64,000 nucleotides of DNA. Origin: Pseudomonas syringae (GTDB taxonomy: Bacteria; Pseudomonadota; Gammaproteobacteria; Pseudomonadales; Pseudomonadaceae). Position numbers and translations under genes: made by a program. The DNA lies in assembly GCF_001698815.1 (NCBI RefSeq), contig NZ_LGSI01000074.1, positions 109,924 to 173,923 on the forward strand. The letters are read 5' to 3'. This document shows positions 1 to 8,599 of the stretch, piece after piece. How positions within the stretch are numbered: the stretch's first letter is position 1; the number at the start of each line of letters is the position of its first letter. The notes beneath the pieces are model-generated. The model was not told where the DNA came from. It saw only the letters and a list, made by a program, of their open reading frames with translations, and searched no databases.

Positions 1-102
1 GTTGGAGCGTGGCTTGCCCGCGAAGAACGATTACGCGGTGGATCAGGGCCACCGAGGCGCCTGATTCGCGGGCAAGTCGGAACGCCGCCCGCTCGCTCCA
101 AC
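1..102. repeat. REP-type inverted pair (REPIN-like)
   Basis: Two inverted copies of a Pseudomonas REP-like unit face each other. The left arm begins gttggagcg at 1 and runs through cttgcccgcgaa. The right arm has ttcgcgggcaag at 65-76 and ends cgctccaac at 94-102. The right arm is imperfect compared with the perfect pair at 16935-17025. It lies beyond the 3' end of the carboxypeptidase gene. Such palindromes are typical of fluorescens-group intergenic space. Confidence 0.75.
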
Positions 103-111
103 GATTGTGGT

Positions 112-1215
112 CTAGCGCAACACGGAGACCATTTCCGCGAGTGTGGTCAATACATCCTTGGCCAGCTGTTTCGAGCGTTTGCCGGACCAGCCGGTTATCA
201 GGTCGGGGGCGTCGTCGTTGTCCTTGAAAGGCATTTCCAGAGTCAGTGACAGGCACTTGAAGCGCTCGCCGACGCTGTTGCAGGCCAGGTTCATGTTTGC
301 CTGGCCCGGTTGCGAGCGTGGATAGCCATAACGCGTCTGGAAATCCCGGGTGATTTCGCTCAAGCGGCGGCGGAAGTGTTCTTCCAGCTCGGCCTGCTTG
401 GGGGTGTAGCCGGGATTGCCTTCACAGGCAGCGGTGAAAACGTAAGGGATTTCTTCATCGCCATGTACGTCAAGGAACATGTCCACGCCATACTTTTCCA
501 TCTGCTGCTTGACGAAGAACACTTCGGGGCTGGTGTCTTCGGTGGAATTCTGCCAGCAGCGATTGAGATCCTTGCCGTCGGGATTCATGTGCGGCACCAG
601 ATACAAATCGGCGGCATCCAGCAGTTGCGTCAGTTGCGGATCATGCTGCTCCACAAGGCGCTCGATCAAGCCTTCCATGAACCATTCGGCCATGTGTTCG
701 CCAGGATGCTGTTGGGCGATGATCCAGATCTTGCGCTTGCCCGCTGCGCCGTCGCCTTTGCGCAACAGTGGAATGTCCCGGCCTTCGACGCTTTTGCCGG
801 TGGCCAGCAGTTCAGTACCGGCGTTTTCCAGCGCGTGCTTGACCAGCCAGTCATGGCGCTCACGGCTGTAAGGTTCGAAGTAGGCGAAATACACCTCGGA
901 GTGGGTCGGCGTGAGGGTGAAATTCAGCGCCTTGCCGTCGAACGTCGAGGGCACGCGGAACCAGTCCTGGTGGTCGTAGGACGCAACGGCGTTGTAGCCG
1001 GTCCACGCTCGGTTATAACTCGATTGGCTGGCATTGTTGAGGCTGAAATGGTGCGGCTCGCCGACGTGCAGGCCTTCAGCCTTGAAGTGGAACCACTGGA
1101 AATGCGGGCTTTTGATGTCTGGGCGCATTGCCAGCTGAATGTGTGCAGGGCTGCTCGCGTCTATTACTTCGATATTGCCGCTGTCGAAGTCCGCGCTGAT
1201 GCTGAGAGTGGTCAC
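112..1215 (-). CDS. M14-family zinc carboxypeptidase
   Basis: This is a predicted metallo-carboxypeptidase of the bacterial M14 cytosolic type, 367 residues from the chosen start. The zinc-site motif is visible as QQHPGEHMAEW (His and Glu ligands), the third ligand as DVHGDEE, and the catalytic glutamate region as LTLEMPFKD near the C-terminus. An N-terminal beta-rich domain of about 120 residues precedes the peptidase domain, as in this subfamily, and no signal peptide is seen. The start chosen is GTG at 1215, because AGGA lies about 6 bases ahead and the family begins near ISADFDSG. An upstream ATG at 1299 would add 28 unconserved-looking residues. The substrate is unknown. Confidence 0.85.
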   Translation of the reverse strand: MTTLSISADFDSGNIEVIDASSPAHIQLAMRPDIKSPHFQWFHFKAEGLHVGEPHHFSLNNASQSSYNRAWTGYNAVASYDHQDWFRVPSTFDGKALNFTLTPTHSEVYFAYFEPYSRERHDWLVKHALENAGTELLATGKSVEGRDIPLLRKGDGAAGKRKIWIIAQQHPGEHMAEWFMEGLIERLVEQHDPQLTQLLDAADLYLVPHMNPDGKDLNRCWQNSTEDTSPEVFFVKQQMEKYGVDMFLDVHGDEEIPYVFTAACEGNPGYTPKQAELEEHFRRRLSEITRDFQTRYGYPRSQPGQANMNLACNSVGERFKCLSLTLEMPFKDNDDAPDLITGWSGKRSKQLAKDVLTTLAEMVSVLR

Positions 1216-1314
1216 GGTGGGTTCCTGTACGTCAGTGCCAAATGTGACAGCTACTTTACACGGAACACTGCGGGCCACGGCGACGTTAACTTCAGTCAAT
1301 CGGCCATGGGTGAC

Positions 1315-1860
1315 TCAGGAGAAAGCCTCGGCGGTGACCAGCAGCCCGCCCACGAATGCCGAGAGCAACCACCATCCCAGGTAGGCGCGGCGCTTGCGAC
1401 GATGCCAGCCGCCGGCACCCATGGCAGTAGCCGGAGCCAGTAACTGACGCCACAGTCGCTCGGTCGCCTCGAAGGCGCACAGGTGATCCAGATCCGCATC
1501 GAGCCAGTGACGAAATTCAATGCGCTGACTGGCGGTCGCTTGCGGGCTTTGCAAATGCACATACCAGCGGCTGGCCGCTTCGTTGACGCTGTCGGCAACC
1601 GGCGCGATGGATGCCGCCACATGCGGGCGGCTCTGTTGCAGGGCGCGCACCATGGCGCGCTCGACGGCGTCCACGTCCGTATCCAGAAAGCTGGCAATGT
1701 TCGCGTAGGGCAGGTTGTCCAGCCGACTCATGAGAAAGATCTGTTGCGTGCGGCGCGACAATTTTTGCAGGCCGATGCGCAGCTCTTGCGCCTGGTGGCT
1801 GAGCGGTGCGTCCGGCTGGTGAGCCGGAAGGGCGGTAAAAGACGAGAGCTGGGTACTCAT
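1315..1860 (-). CDS. Sigma-70 region 4 / FecR N-terminal (DUF4880) hybrid membrane protein
   Basis: This 181-residue protein combines parts of two iron-signalling families. Residues about 23-78 resemble ECF sigma region 4, with a helix-turn-helix segment LPYANIASFLDTDVDAVERA. Residues about 88-132 resemble the cytoplasmic FecR N-terminus (DUF4880): AASRWYVHLQ, then FRHWLDADLDHLCAFEATE. One hydrophobic segment follows near 158-177, and the protein ends there. Sigma region 2 and the periplasmic FecR domain are both absent, so it cannot be a working sigma factor and is not a full anti-sigma factor. It may bind DNA or a partner sigma at the membrane; that is inference. It lies next to the Fur-regulated prrF RNA and behind nested inverted repeats (1890-1928). 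Confidence 0.7.
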   Translation of the reverse strand: MSTQLSSFTALPAHQPDAPLSHQAQELRIGLQKLSRRTQQIFLMSRLDNLPYANIASFLDTDVDAVERAMVRALQQSRPHVAASIAPVADSVNEAASRWYVHLQSPQATASQRIEFRHWLDADLDHLCAFEATERLWRQLLAPATAMGAGGWHRRKRRAYLGWWLLSAFVGGLLVTAEAFS

Positions 1861-1889
1861 GATCGATCGCCTCGCTGGGGAGATTACTC

Positions 1890-1928
1890 AATGATGAGAA
1901 CGTATCTCAACGGAGATGTCTCATCATT
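1890..1928. promoter_or_regulatory. Nested inverted repeats upstream of the sigma4/DUF4880 gene
   Basis: Outer arms aatgatgaga (1890-1899) and tctcatcatt (1919-1928) are exact inverted copies. Inside them, atctc and gagat (1904-1917) form a second pair around aacg. The block sits 30-68 bases ahead of the start codon at 1860, where an operator or a 5' leader structure would be expected. AT-rich ATGATGAGA-type sequence is loosely Fur-like, but no full Fur box is convincing here. Confidence 0.45.
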
Positions 1929-2054
1929 TACTCTTTATCTGGCTGCTAAAGTCTGAGAAAGCCAACTTCACAGTCCCGTTCAATATTCTTTTTGCTATGA
2001 TCCGCGCCATCGCAGAATGACACGTCTTCATTAGCCTGAAGCAACGCAAAAACC

Positions 2055-2084
2055 AAAAAAAAAGACCCGGAAAAAATCCGGGTC
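2055..2084 (-). terminator. Rho-independent terminator of prrF
   Basis: The stem GACCCGG/CCGGGTC (2084-2078 with 2070-2064) has a 7-base loop and is followed on the minus strand by nine T residues at 2063-2055. Confidence 0.9.
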
Positions 2085-2168
2085 AAAAACCGTGATTAGC
2101 CTGATGAGGAGATAATCCAGGAGCCGACCTAAGACTCCTGAGTTATCCAGCTGATCTCGCGATCAGCT
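2055..2168 (-). ncRNA. prrF: PrrF iron-responsive small RNA
   Basis: This is a minus-strand RNA of about 114 nt that matches what I recall of Pseudomonas PrrF. The transcript would open with an 8-bp hairpin (2149-2168, loop gcga). It continues through the conserved target-pairing core at about 2113-2091, which includes ATCTCCTCATCAGGC. It ends in a GC-rich stem with nine U residues. PrrF RNAs are made when iron is low, work with Hfq, and block translation of iron-rich proteins such as superoxide dismutase and TCA-cycle enzymes. A promoter with a Fur-like box lies directly upstream. Only one copy is visible here; fluorescens and syringae strains usually carry prrF1 and prrF2 at separate loci, and I cannot tell which this is. 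Confidence 0.9.
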
Positions 2169-2170
2169 GA

Positions 2171-2202
2171 TGCAATAATAATCATTATCATTTGCAAGTC
2201 AA
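2171..2202 (-). promoter_or_regulatory. prrF promoter with Fur box
   Basis: On the minus strand a -35 TTGACT (2202-2197) and a -10 TATTAT (2180-2175) are 16 bases apart, placing the transcript start near 2168. A Fur-type sequence beginning GATAATGATTATTATTG (2189 downward) overlaps the -10 and matches about 14 of 19 positions of GATAATGATAATCATTATC. This fits repression by Fe-Fur. Confidence 0.85.
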
Positions 2203-2255
2203 ATGTTTTTCTTGCGTCCATGCAGAAAAACAATCGGTGACGAGGCCGCAGAGCC

Positions 2256-2723
2256 TCAATCCAGTGGCAATTCAGTGGTGCGCTTCACCTCGCTCATGGC
2301 GATGTTGGAGTGCGCTTCCTGTACGTGGGGCTGTTGCAGCAGGTGATCGCGCAAGAAGCGTTCATAGCTGGAAATGTCCTGGGCCACGACCTTCAGCAAG
2401 AAATCCATATTCCCCGCCATCGCATAGCATTCCAGCACCTCCGGGTAGCCGGTGATCGCTTCTTCGAATTCGGTCAGGTAGCGCCGACCATGCCCCGATA
2501 ACTTCACGCTGACGAAAACCGTCATGGTCAGGCCGAGCTTTTTCGGGTTGAGCAGGGCGACTTTGCGCTCGATAACGCCTTCTTCCTGCAGCCGGTTGAT
2601 CCGCCGCCAGCAGGGCGATTGGGAAAGCTCGACCCGTTCGGCGATCTCCGCAGCCGAGAGGTCAGCATTGTGTTGCAGCAGGCGCAGGATCTTGCGGTCG
2701 ATGGGGCTTAATTTAATCTGCAT
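2256..2723 (-). CDS. Lrp/AsnC-family transcriptional regulator
   Basis: This 155-residue Lrp/AsnC regulator has an N-terminal winged helix (LSPIDRKILRLLQ, then LSAAEIAERVELSQSPCWRR) and a C-terminal RAM ligand domain (about residues 65-145). It is divergently placed 176 bases from the indolepyruvate ferredoxin oxidoreductase gene. Lrp-type proteins next to keto-acid oxidoreductases commonly sense an amino acid and control the neighbour, so regulation of that gene is a reasonable inference. Its ligand cannot be read from sequence. Confidence 0.9.
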   Translation of the reverse strand: MQIKLSPIDRKILRLLQHNADLSAAEIAERVELSQSPCWRRINRLQEEGVIERKVALLNPKKLGLTMTVFVSVKLSGHGRRYLTEFEEAITGYPEVLECYAMAGNMDFLLKVVAQDISSYERFLRDHLLQQPHVQEAHSNIAMSEVKRTTELPLD

Positions 2724-2899
2724 GAATTGACCCTGTTTTTTATTTTTATCGAAAGGAACATGTCGAATATCAGCAGATTTTCGCCAAATTAGAAAGAAAA
2801 AGCCCGGTTGCTACAGGCAGTATTTTGCTTGTGACCGCCGAGTCGAACCTGCTCGGCACTACAGCCTGAAATGCTCATAAAAATAAAAGGAGCACCTGA
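2724..2899. promoter_or_regulatory. Divergent control region, Lrp regulator / oxidoreductase
   Basis: This is 176 bases of AT-rich DNA between two divergent starts, with a clear ribosome site AAAGGAG ahead of the ATG at 2900. It is the expected place for Lrp-type binding. I could not fix a single operator or -35/-10 pair. Confidence 0.4.
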
Positions 2900-5800
2900 A
2901 TGTCTTTGGCTGATATTCGTCTGGACGATAAGTACCGGCTCGCGACCGGCAATCTGTATTTGACCGGCACCCAGGCGTTGACCCGCCTGCCGATGCTGCA
3001 AAAACAGCGCGACGAAGCGCGGGGCCTGAATACCGCCGGTTTCATTTCCGGCTATCGCGGCTCGCCACTGGGCAACCTCGACAAAAGCCTTTGGGATGCC
3101 AAGGATTACCTGAAACAGAACGCCATCCATTTCCAGCCCGGCGTCAACGAAGAGTTGGCGGCGACGGCCGTTTGGGGCAGTCAGCAGGTCAATCTGTTCC
3201 CCGAAGGCAAATACGATGGTGTGTTCGCCCTCTGGTACGGTAAAGGTCCAGGCGTTGATCGCTGCGGCGACGTGTTCAAGCACGCCAACTCCGCAGGCGT
3301 CGCCAATAACGGTGGTGTATTGGTGCTGGCGGGTGACGACCATGGCTGCAAATCGTCGACCATCGCCCACCAGAGCGAACATGCGTTCATCGCCGCGATG
3401 ATTCCGGTGCTCAATCCGAGCAATGTTCAGGAAATTCTCGACTACGGCATCATCGGCTGGGAGCTGTCGCGCTACAGCGGATGCTGGGTGGCGATGAAAA
3501 CCATCGCCGAAAACGTCGACTCTTCGGCCGTCGTCGAAGTCGATCCGCTGCGCATCGTCACGCAAATTCCCGAAGACTTCGACATTCCCGAAGGCGGCTT
3601 GCACATTCGCTGGCCTGATCCGCCGCTGGCTCAGGAAGCACGCCTCAATACCTACAAAATCTACGCCGCCCGGGCCTTTGCTCGCGCCAACAAGCTCAAT
3701 CAAGTGGTTATCGATTCGCCTCAGCCTCGGCTAGGCATCGTCACTACCGGCAAGTCTTATCTGGATGTGCGGCAAGCGCTGGAAGAACTGGGCATTGATC
3801 AGGATTTGTGCGCGCAAGTCGGCATTCGGGTGCTCAAGGTCGGCATGAGCTGGCCGCTGGAACCGGTGTCGGTGCATGATTTCGCGGAAGGACTGGAAGA
3901 AATTCTCGTCGTTGAAGAAAAACGCAGCGTTATCGAGGATCAACTCACCGGCCAGCTCTATAACTGGCCAGTGGACCGCCGTCCGGTGGTGGTTGGCGAG
4001 TTCGACGAACAAGGGCGTTCGCTGCTGCCGAACCTCAGTGAGCTGACTCCGGCGATGATCGCCCGGGTCATTGCCAAACGTCTGGCGCCTTTCTACAGCA
4101 GCCCGCAAATCGAGGCGCGCCTGCAATTTCTCGCGGAGAAGGAACAAGCGCTGCAAGCGCCGCTGTTCAATACTCAGCGCACCCCCCATTTCTGCTCCGG
4201 CTGCCCGCACAACACGTCAACTCGCGTGCCTGAAGGCAGCCGCGCCCTGGCGGGCATTGGTTGCCATTACATGACCATCTGGATGGATCGGGCCACCGAA
4301 ACCTTCACCCAGATGGGCGGCGAGGGCGTGACCTGGATCGGCCAGGCGCCGTTCACTGAAACACCGCACGTGTTCCAGAACCTGGGCGACGGTACTTACT
4401 TTCACTCCGGGCATCTGGCCGTGCGTGCGGCGGTCGCGGCCGGAGTCAACATCACTTACAAAATTCTCTACAACGACGCCGTGGCAATGACTGGCGGGCA
4501 GCCCATCGATGGCATTTTGCGCGTCGATCAGCTCAGCCGTCAGGTCTTCAACGAAGGCGTGCTGCGCATCGCGCTGGTTTCCGATGAGCCGGACAAATAC
4601 CCGAGCCGCGCCGGTTTCGCGCCGATCACCACCTTTCATCACCGACGCGATCTGGACAGCGTGCAGCGCGAGCTGCGTGAGTTCAAAGGCGTTTCGGTGA
4701 TCATCTATGACCAGACCTGTGCCACCGAGAAGCGTCGTCGGCGCAAACGCGGCACCATGAAGGATCTGGAAAAACGTGCGTTGATCAATCCAGCCGTGTG
4801 CGAAGGCTGCGGCGATTGCGGGGTCAAATCCGGTTGTTTGTCCGTGCTGCCCAAGGAAACTGCGCAGGGCCGCAAGCGGGAAATCGATCAGAACGCCTGT
4901 AACAAGGATTTCAGCTGCGTCGAAGGTTTTTGCCCCAGCTTTGTCACCGTCCATGGTGGCGCATTGCGCAAGCCGAGCCTGCCGACTCAGGTGCAAGCCT
5001 TCGCCCAACTGCCGGACCCGCAACTGCCAAGCCTGGCCAAGCCGCACAACATTCTGTTGTCGGGTGTCGGCGGCACTGGCGTGACCACGGTTGGCGCCAT
5101 GCTGGGCTTCGCCGCCAACCTGGAAGGCAAGGGCTGCAGCGTGCTTGACCAGGCCGGTCTGGCGCAGAAGTTCGGTCCGGTGGTCAGCCATATCCGCATC
5201 GCGGCGCGTCAGGAAGATCTGTTTGCGGTGCGTATTGCCGCAGGCGAGGCGCATCTGTTGCTGGGCTGTGATTTGTTGGTGGCGTCCGGTCCGGACGCGA
5301 TTGCCAAGCTTAACTCGACCTTTTCCCATGCCGTGATCAACAGCCAGCAAACCCCGACTGCCGAGTTCACCCGCAATCCGGACGCCGAATTTCCGGCCGA
5401 AGCGATGAAACAGACCATTCGCGACGCAGTGGGCGTGCAACATACCCATTTTGTTGAAGCGACGGATCTGGCGACCAAACTCCTTGGCGACACCATTGCC
5501 AGTAACCTGTTCATGCTCGGGTATGCCTTCCAGTTAGGTTTGATCCCGCTGAGTTCGGCCGCTATCGAGAAAGCCATCGAACTCAACGGCGTGTCGGTCA
5601 AACTCAATCAGCAGGCATTTCTCTGGGGCCGTCGCGCGGCTCATGATCTGCCTGCCGTACAGGCTGCGGCCAACCCAACCGGTCAGATTCCGGAGGAACC
5701 GCAATTGCTGAGCCTTGATCAACGGGTGCAGGCCAATGTCGCAACTCTGACGGCCTACCAGAACGACGCCTACGCCAAGCGCTACATGCGGCTGGTGAGC

Positions 5801-6385
5801 AAAGTTCAGGAAACCGAGGCGCGGCTATTCCCTGGACAGCAACTGGCGTTGACCGAAGCGGTGGCGTTCAACTACTTCAAGCTGTTGGCCTACAAGGACG
5901 AATATGAAGTGGCGCGGCTGTACAGCAACGGCGATTTCACTCGCCAGTTGCAGGCCCAGTTTGAAGGTGACTATCGCCTGGAATTCCACCTTGCGCCGTC
6001 ATGGCTGGCCAAGCGTGACAAGCTGACCGGGCAACCGCGTAAACGCAGTTTCGGGCCGTGGATGCTCAAGGCCTTCGATGTACTGGCGAAGTTCAAATTC
6101 CTGCGTGGCACGGCCATCGATCCATTCGGTCGCAGCCTGGAACGCCGCCAGGAACGGGAGCTGATCGAGTCCTACGTCAGTGACATCGAGCTGATCCTCC
6201 AGCACCTGTCGGCGTCCAATCGCCACACCGCATTGAGCCTGGCGCGACTGCCGGAGAAAATCCGTGGTTACGGTCACATCAAGGAAAGCGCCATGAAAGC
6301 CGCAGCCCTGCAAACCGCGCGCATGCGCCAGAGCTTGATCAGCGGGGAAGTGGAGTTGCCGAAGTTGTATGAAGTGGCTGCTTGA
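2900..6385 (+). CDS. Indolepyruvate ferredoxin oxidoreductase, fused alpha/beta
   Basis: This 1161-residue single-chain 2-oxoacid:ferredoxin oxidoreductase oxidatively decarboxylates aryl or branched 2-oxoacids (classically indolepyruvate) to acyl-CoA, reducing ferredoxin. The N-terminal pyrimidine-binding part carries GFISGYRGSPLGNLD. The thiamine-diphosphate domain follows, with the cysteine signature FCSGCPHNTSTRVPEG near residue 430. The Fe-S region has CEGCGDCGVKSGC and later CNKDFSCVEGFC (about 635-680). The C-terminal gamma-type domain has LLSGVGGTGVTTVG near 715. Archaeal enzymes split these among IorA and IorB; here they form one protein, as in many proteobacteria. The start follows AAAGGAG. 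It is transcribed alone and is probably controlled by the divergent Lrp protein. Confidence 0.92.
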   Translation: MSLADIRLDDKYRLATGNLYLTGTQALTRLPMLQKQRDEARGLNTAGFISGYRGSPLGNLDKSLWDAKDYLKQNAIHFQPGVNEELAATAVWGSQQVNLFPEGKYDGVFALWYGKGPGVDRCGDVFKHANSAGVANNGGVLVLAGDDHGCKSSTIAHQSEHAFIAAMIPVLNPSNVQEILDYGIIGWELSRYSGCWVAMKTIAENVDSSAVVEVDPLRIVTQIPEDFDIPEGGLHIRWPDPPLAQEARLNTYKIYAARAFARANKLNQVVIDSPQPRLGIVTTGKSYLDVRQALEELGIDQDLCAQVGIRVLKVGMSWPLEPVSVHDFAEGLEEILVVEEKRSVIEDQLTGQLYNWPVDRRPVVVGEFDEQGRSLLPNLSELTPAMIARVIAKRLAPFYSSPQIEARLQFLAEKEQALQAPLFNTQRTPHFCSGCPHNTSTRVPEGSRALAGIGCHYMTIWMDRATETFTQMGGEGVTWIGQAPFTETPHVFQNLGDGTYFHSGHLAVRAAVAAGVNITYKILYNDAVAMTGGQPIDGILRVDQLSRQVFNEGVLRIALVSDEPDKYPSRAGFAPITTFHHRRDLDSVQRELREFKGVSVIIYDQTCATEKRRRRKRGTMKDLEKRALINPAVCEGCGDCGVKSGCLSVLPKETAQGRKREIDQNACNKDFSCVEGFCPSFVTVHGGALRKPSLPTQVQAFAQLPDPQLPSLAKPHNILLSGVGGTGVTTVGAMLGFAANLEGKGCSVLDQAGLAQKFGPVVSHIRIAARQEDLFAVRIAAGEAHLLLGCDLLVASGPDAIAKLNSTFSHAVINSQQTPTAEFTRNPDAEFPAEAMKQTIRDAVGVQHTHFVEATDLATKLLGDTIASNLFMLGYAFQLGLIPLSSAAIEKAIELNGVSVKLNQQAFLWGRRAAHDLPAVQAAANPTGQIPEEPQLLSLDQRVQANVATLTAYQNDAYAKRYMRLVSKVQETEARLFPGQQLALTEAVAFNYFKLLAYKDEYEVARLYSNGDFTRQLQAQFEGDYRLEFHLAPSWLAKRDKLTGQPRKRSFGPWMLKAFDVLAKFKFLRGTAIDPFGRSLERRQERELIESYVSDIELILQHLSASNRHTALSLARLPEKIRGYGHIKESAMKAAALQTARMRQSLISGEVELPKLYEVAA

Positions 6386-6453
6386 TTGAGGACTGCTTTT
6401 TTCTGGGGGGAGGGGCGATTGCGCCCCTCAAAACCGATTGCGTTGACAGAACG

Positions 6454-6611
6454 CCCGTGGGACCGGCTTCAGCCGGGAAGGGGTCGGTGCAGAAAACACA
6501 TCTGCGGGGTCTGGCAGATCTTCGCGAATGAATTCGCTCCCACGAGCGGAATACGGTCACCCCGTGGACCGGCTTCAGCCGGGAGAGCGCTCTCCCGGCT
6601 GAAGCCGGTCC
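6454..6611. repeat. Cluster of REP-like palindromes
   Basis: This convergent gap holds three repeat units. A single copy of the ggaccggcttcagccggga type lies at 6454-6479. A unit of the cgaatgaattcgctcccac type lies at 6521-6544. A perfect 46-base palindrome without a loop lies at 6566-6611, with arms of 23 bases starting ggaccggcttcagcc. They lie between the 3' ends of the oxidoreductase and liuD and could fold strongly in both transcripts. Confidence 0.8.
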
Positions 6612-6637
6612 TACGGGTCACAGTCTCCGGTGAATAT

Positions 6638-8599
6638 TCAAACGCTACCGTCTCCCAACTCCACCAGCACCGTCCCCTCGCTGACCATCTCGCCTTCATT
6701 GCAGTACAGCGCCGTAACCACGCCAGCATGGGCGGCGCGGATGCTGTGTTCCATTTTCATGGCCTCCAGCACCACCAATTGAGTGCCGGCTTCAACTCGC
6801 TCACCCACTTCTACCAGCACCCGAACGATGCTGCCGTTCATGGGCGCGGTCAGGCCACCTTGCGGGCCATGGCTGGATTCGGCCTCGGCAATCGGGTCCA
6901 GGCGCTTGATGGCATGCACTTCGCCCTGCCATTGCAGATACAACGTGTCGCTGCGTCGTAAAGCCAGATGCTTGCGGCTCACGCCATCCTTGTGGATCTG
7001 CAAATGCTCGCCGTTCAGTTGCGCGGACGGTGTGCTGTCGTCACGCAGCCTGATGACTTGATGCTGGCTATTGCAGCTAAGGTGCAAGTCAACTTCACTG
7101 GGTAGCCCCAGGCGCAGCCCGTTGTTGGCGGCCCAGGGAGAATAAGCGTCGTCCCGATTAACGCGAGCCGTCGCGCTCTGGCTGAACGCCTCGGCAGCGG
7201 CCTGCCAGAACTCGGCGGACAATTCGGCAGGAGCGGGCAACAGCTGCGCCTGATAGCGCGGGATGAAATCGGTATCCAGCTCCGTTGTGGCGAAGGCCGG
7301 ATGGCCAACGATGCGCCTCAGGAATGGGAGATTGGTCTTGACCCCGCCAACCACGAACTCATCAAGCATGGACAGCAGCCGCAGGCGTGCCTCTTCGCGG
7401 GTTTCCCCCCAGGCGATCAGCTTGGCGAGCATCGGATCGTAGAATGGCGAAACGCTGTCGCCTTCGTTGACGCCGCTGTCTACCCGTTTGCCATGGCCTA
7501 GTGAACACTCCCGATACAACGCCAGAGTCCCGGTCGAGGGCAGGAAGTCGTGATCGGGGTCTTCAGCGTAGAGGCGAACCTCAATCGCATGGCCGTTACG
7601 CAGCACTTGTTCCTGGGAAACGGGCAGGGCTTCACCTTGGGCAATTCGAATCTGCCATTCGACCAGATCCACGCCGGTAATCAGCTCGGTGACCGGATGT
7701 TCGACTTGCAGGCGCGTGTTCATCTCCATGAAGAAGAATTCGCCCCGCGAATCGAGCAGGAACTCCACCGTCCCCGCGCCAACATAACCAATGGTTTGCG
7801 CAGCCCGTACAGCCGCTTCGCCCATGGTCTGGCGCAATTGCGCGCTGAGCCCCGGTGCGGGGGCTTCCTCGACGACCTTCTGGTGACGGCGTTGAATCGA
7901 GCAGTCGCGATCATGCAGATAAATGCAGTGACCCTGCTGGTCGGCGAATATCTGGATTTCTACATGACGCGGCTGGAGCAGGTATTTCTCCACCAGCATA
8001 CGTGAGTCGCCGAAGGACGCCTGGGCTTCGCGTTGCCCGGAGGCCAGGGCTTCAGCCATTTCCTCGGGCCGTTCGACGACCTTCATGCCTTTGCCGCCGC
8101 CGCCCGCTGTCGCCTTGAGCAAGACCGGATAACCGATACGCTGGGCCGCGCCGAGAAAGGTTTCAACATCCTGCGCCTGGCCGTGATAACCCGGCACCAG
8201 CGGCACGCCTGCGTCTTCCATCAGGGCCTTGGCCGCAGCCTTGCTGCCCATGGCGTCGATAGCCGAGGCGGGTGGGCCGAGAAAGATCAGTCCTGCGGCT
8301 TCGATGGCTCGCGCGAACTCGGCGTTTTCGGATAAAAAGCCGTAGCCCGGATGAATGGCCTGGGCGCCACTGGATTTGGCCGCATCTATCAGCTTGTCGA
8401 TCAGCAGGTAACTGTCGGTGGCTTTGCTGCCGCCCAGATCGACACAGATATCGGCTTCGCGACTGTGCCGTGCATTGCGATCCGCTGCACTGTGGACGGC
8501 GACCGTGGTCAAGCCCATTTTTTTCGCCGTGCGCATGATCCTGCAGGCGATTTCGCCCCGATTGGCAACGAGCAGCGTGGTCAGTTTCGGGACGCTCAT
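6638..8599 (-). CDS. liuD: Methylcrotonyl-CoA carboxylase biotin-containing (alpha) subunit
   Basis: This 653-residue subunit carboxylates its own biotin with ATP and bicarbonate and passes the carboxyl group to LiuB, turning 3-methylcrotonyl-CoA into 3-methylglutaconyl-CoA. The biotin carboxylase domain fills about residues 6-450, with the ATP-grasp loop KATAGGGGKGMK and EMNTRLQVEHPVTE. The biotinyl domain is at the C-terminus, with the biotin lysine in EAMKMEH. Length and order fit acyl-CoA carboxylase alpha chains, and the liu neighbours make the methylcrotonyl substrate the best call. Its ATG overlaps the liuC stop by 4 bases, showing translational coupling. Confidence 0.95.
   Translation of the reverse strand: MSVPKLTTLLVANRGEIACRIMRTAKKMGLTTVAVHSAADRNARHSREADICVDLGGSKATDSYLLIDKLIDAAKSSGAQAIHPGYGFLSENAEFARAIEAAGLIFLGPPASAIDAMGSKAAAKALMEDAGVPLVPGYHGQAQDVETFLGAAQRIGYPVLLKATAGGGGKGMKVVERPEEMAEALASGQREAQASFGDSRMLVEKYLLQPRHVEIQIFADQQGHCIYLHDRDCSIQRRHQKVVEEAPAPGLSAQLRQTMGEAAVRAAQTIGYVGAGTVEFLLDSRGEFFFMEMNTRLQVEHPVTELITGVDLVEWQIRIAQGEALPVSQEQVLRNGHAIEVRLYAEDPDHDFLPSTGTLALYRECSLGHGKRVDSGVNEGDSVSPFYDPMLAKLIAWGETREEARLRLLSMLDEFVVGGVKTNLPFLRRIVGHPAFATTELDTDFIPRYQAQLLPAPAELSAEFWQAAAEAFSQSATARVNRDDAYSPWAANNGLRLGLPSEVDLHLSCNSQHQVIRLRDDSTPSAQLNGEHLQIHKDGVSRKHLALRRSDTLYLQWQGEVHAIKRLDPIAEAESSHGPQGGLTAPMNGSIVRVLVEVGERVEAGTQLVVLEAMKMEHSIRAAHAGVVTALYCNEGEMVSEGTVLVELGDGSV

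Noticed and set aside
310..1443. Plus-strand 377-codon frame antisense to the carboxypeptidase
   Set aside because: The opposite strand has complete M14 zinc and catalytic motifs, so this is a shadow.
4217..5449. Minus-strand open frame of 410 codons within the indolepyruvate oxidoreductase
   Set aside because: It is antisense to clear Fe-S and thiamine motifs and has no domain of its own.
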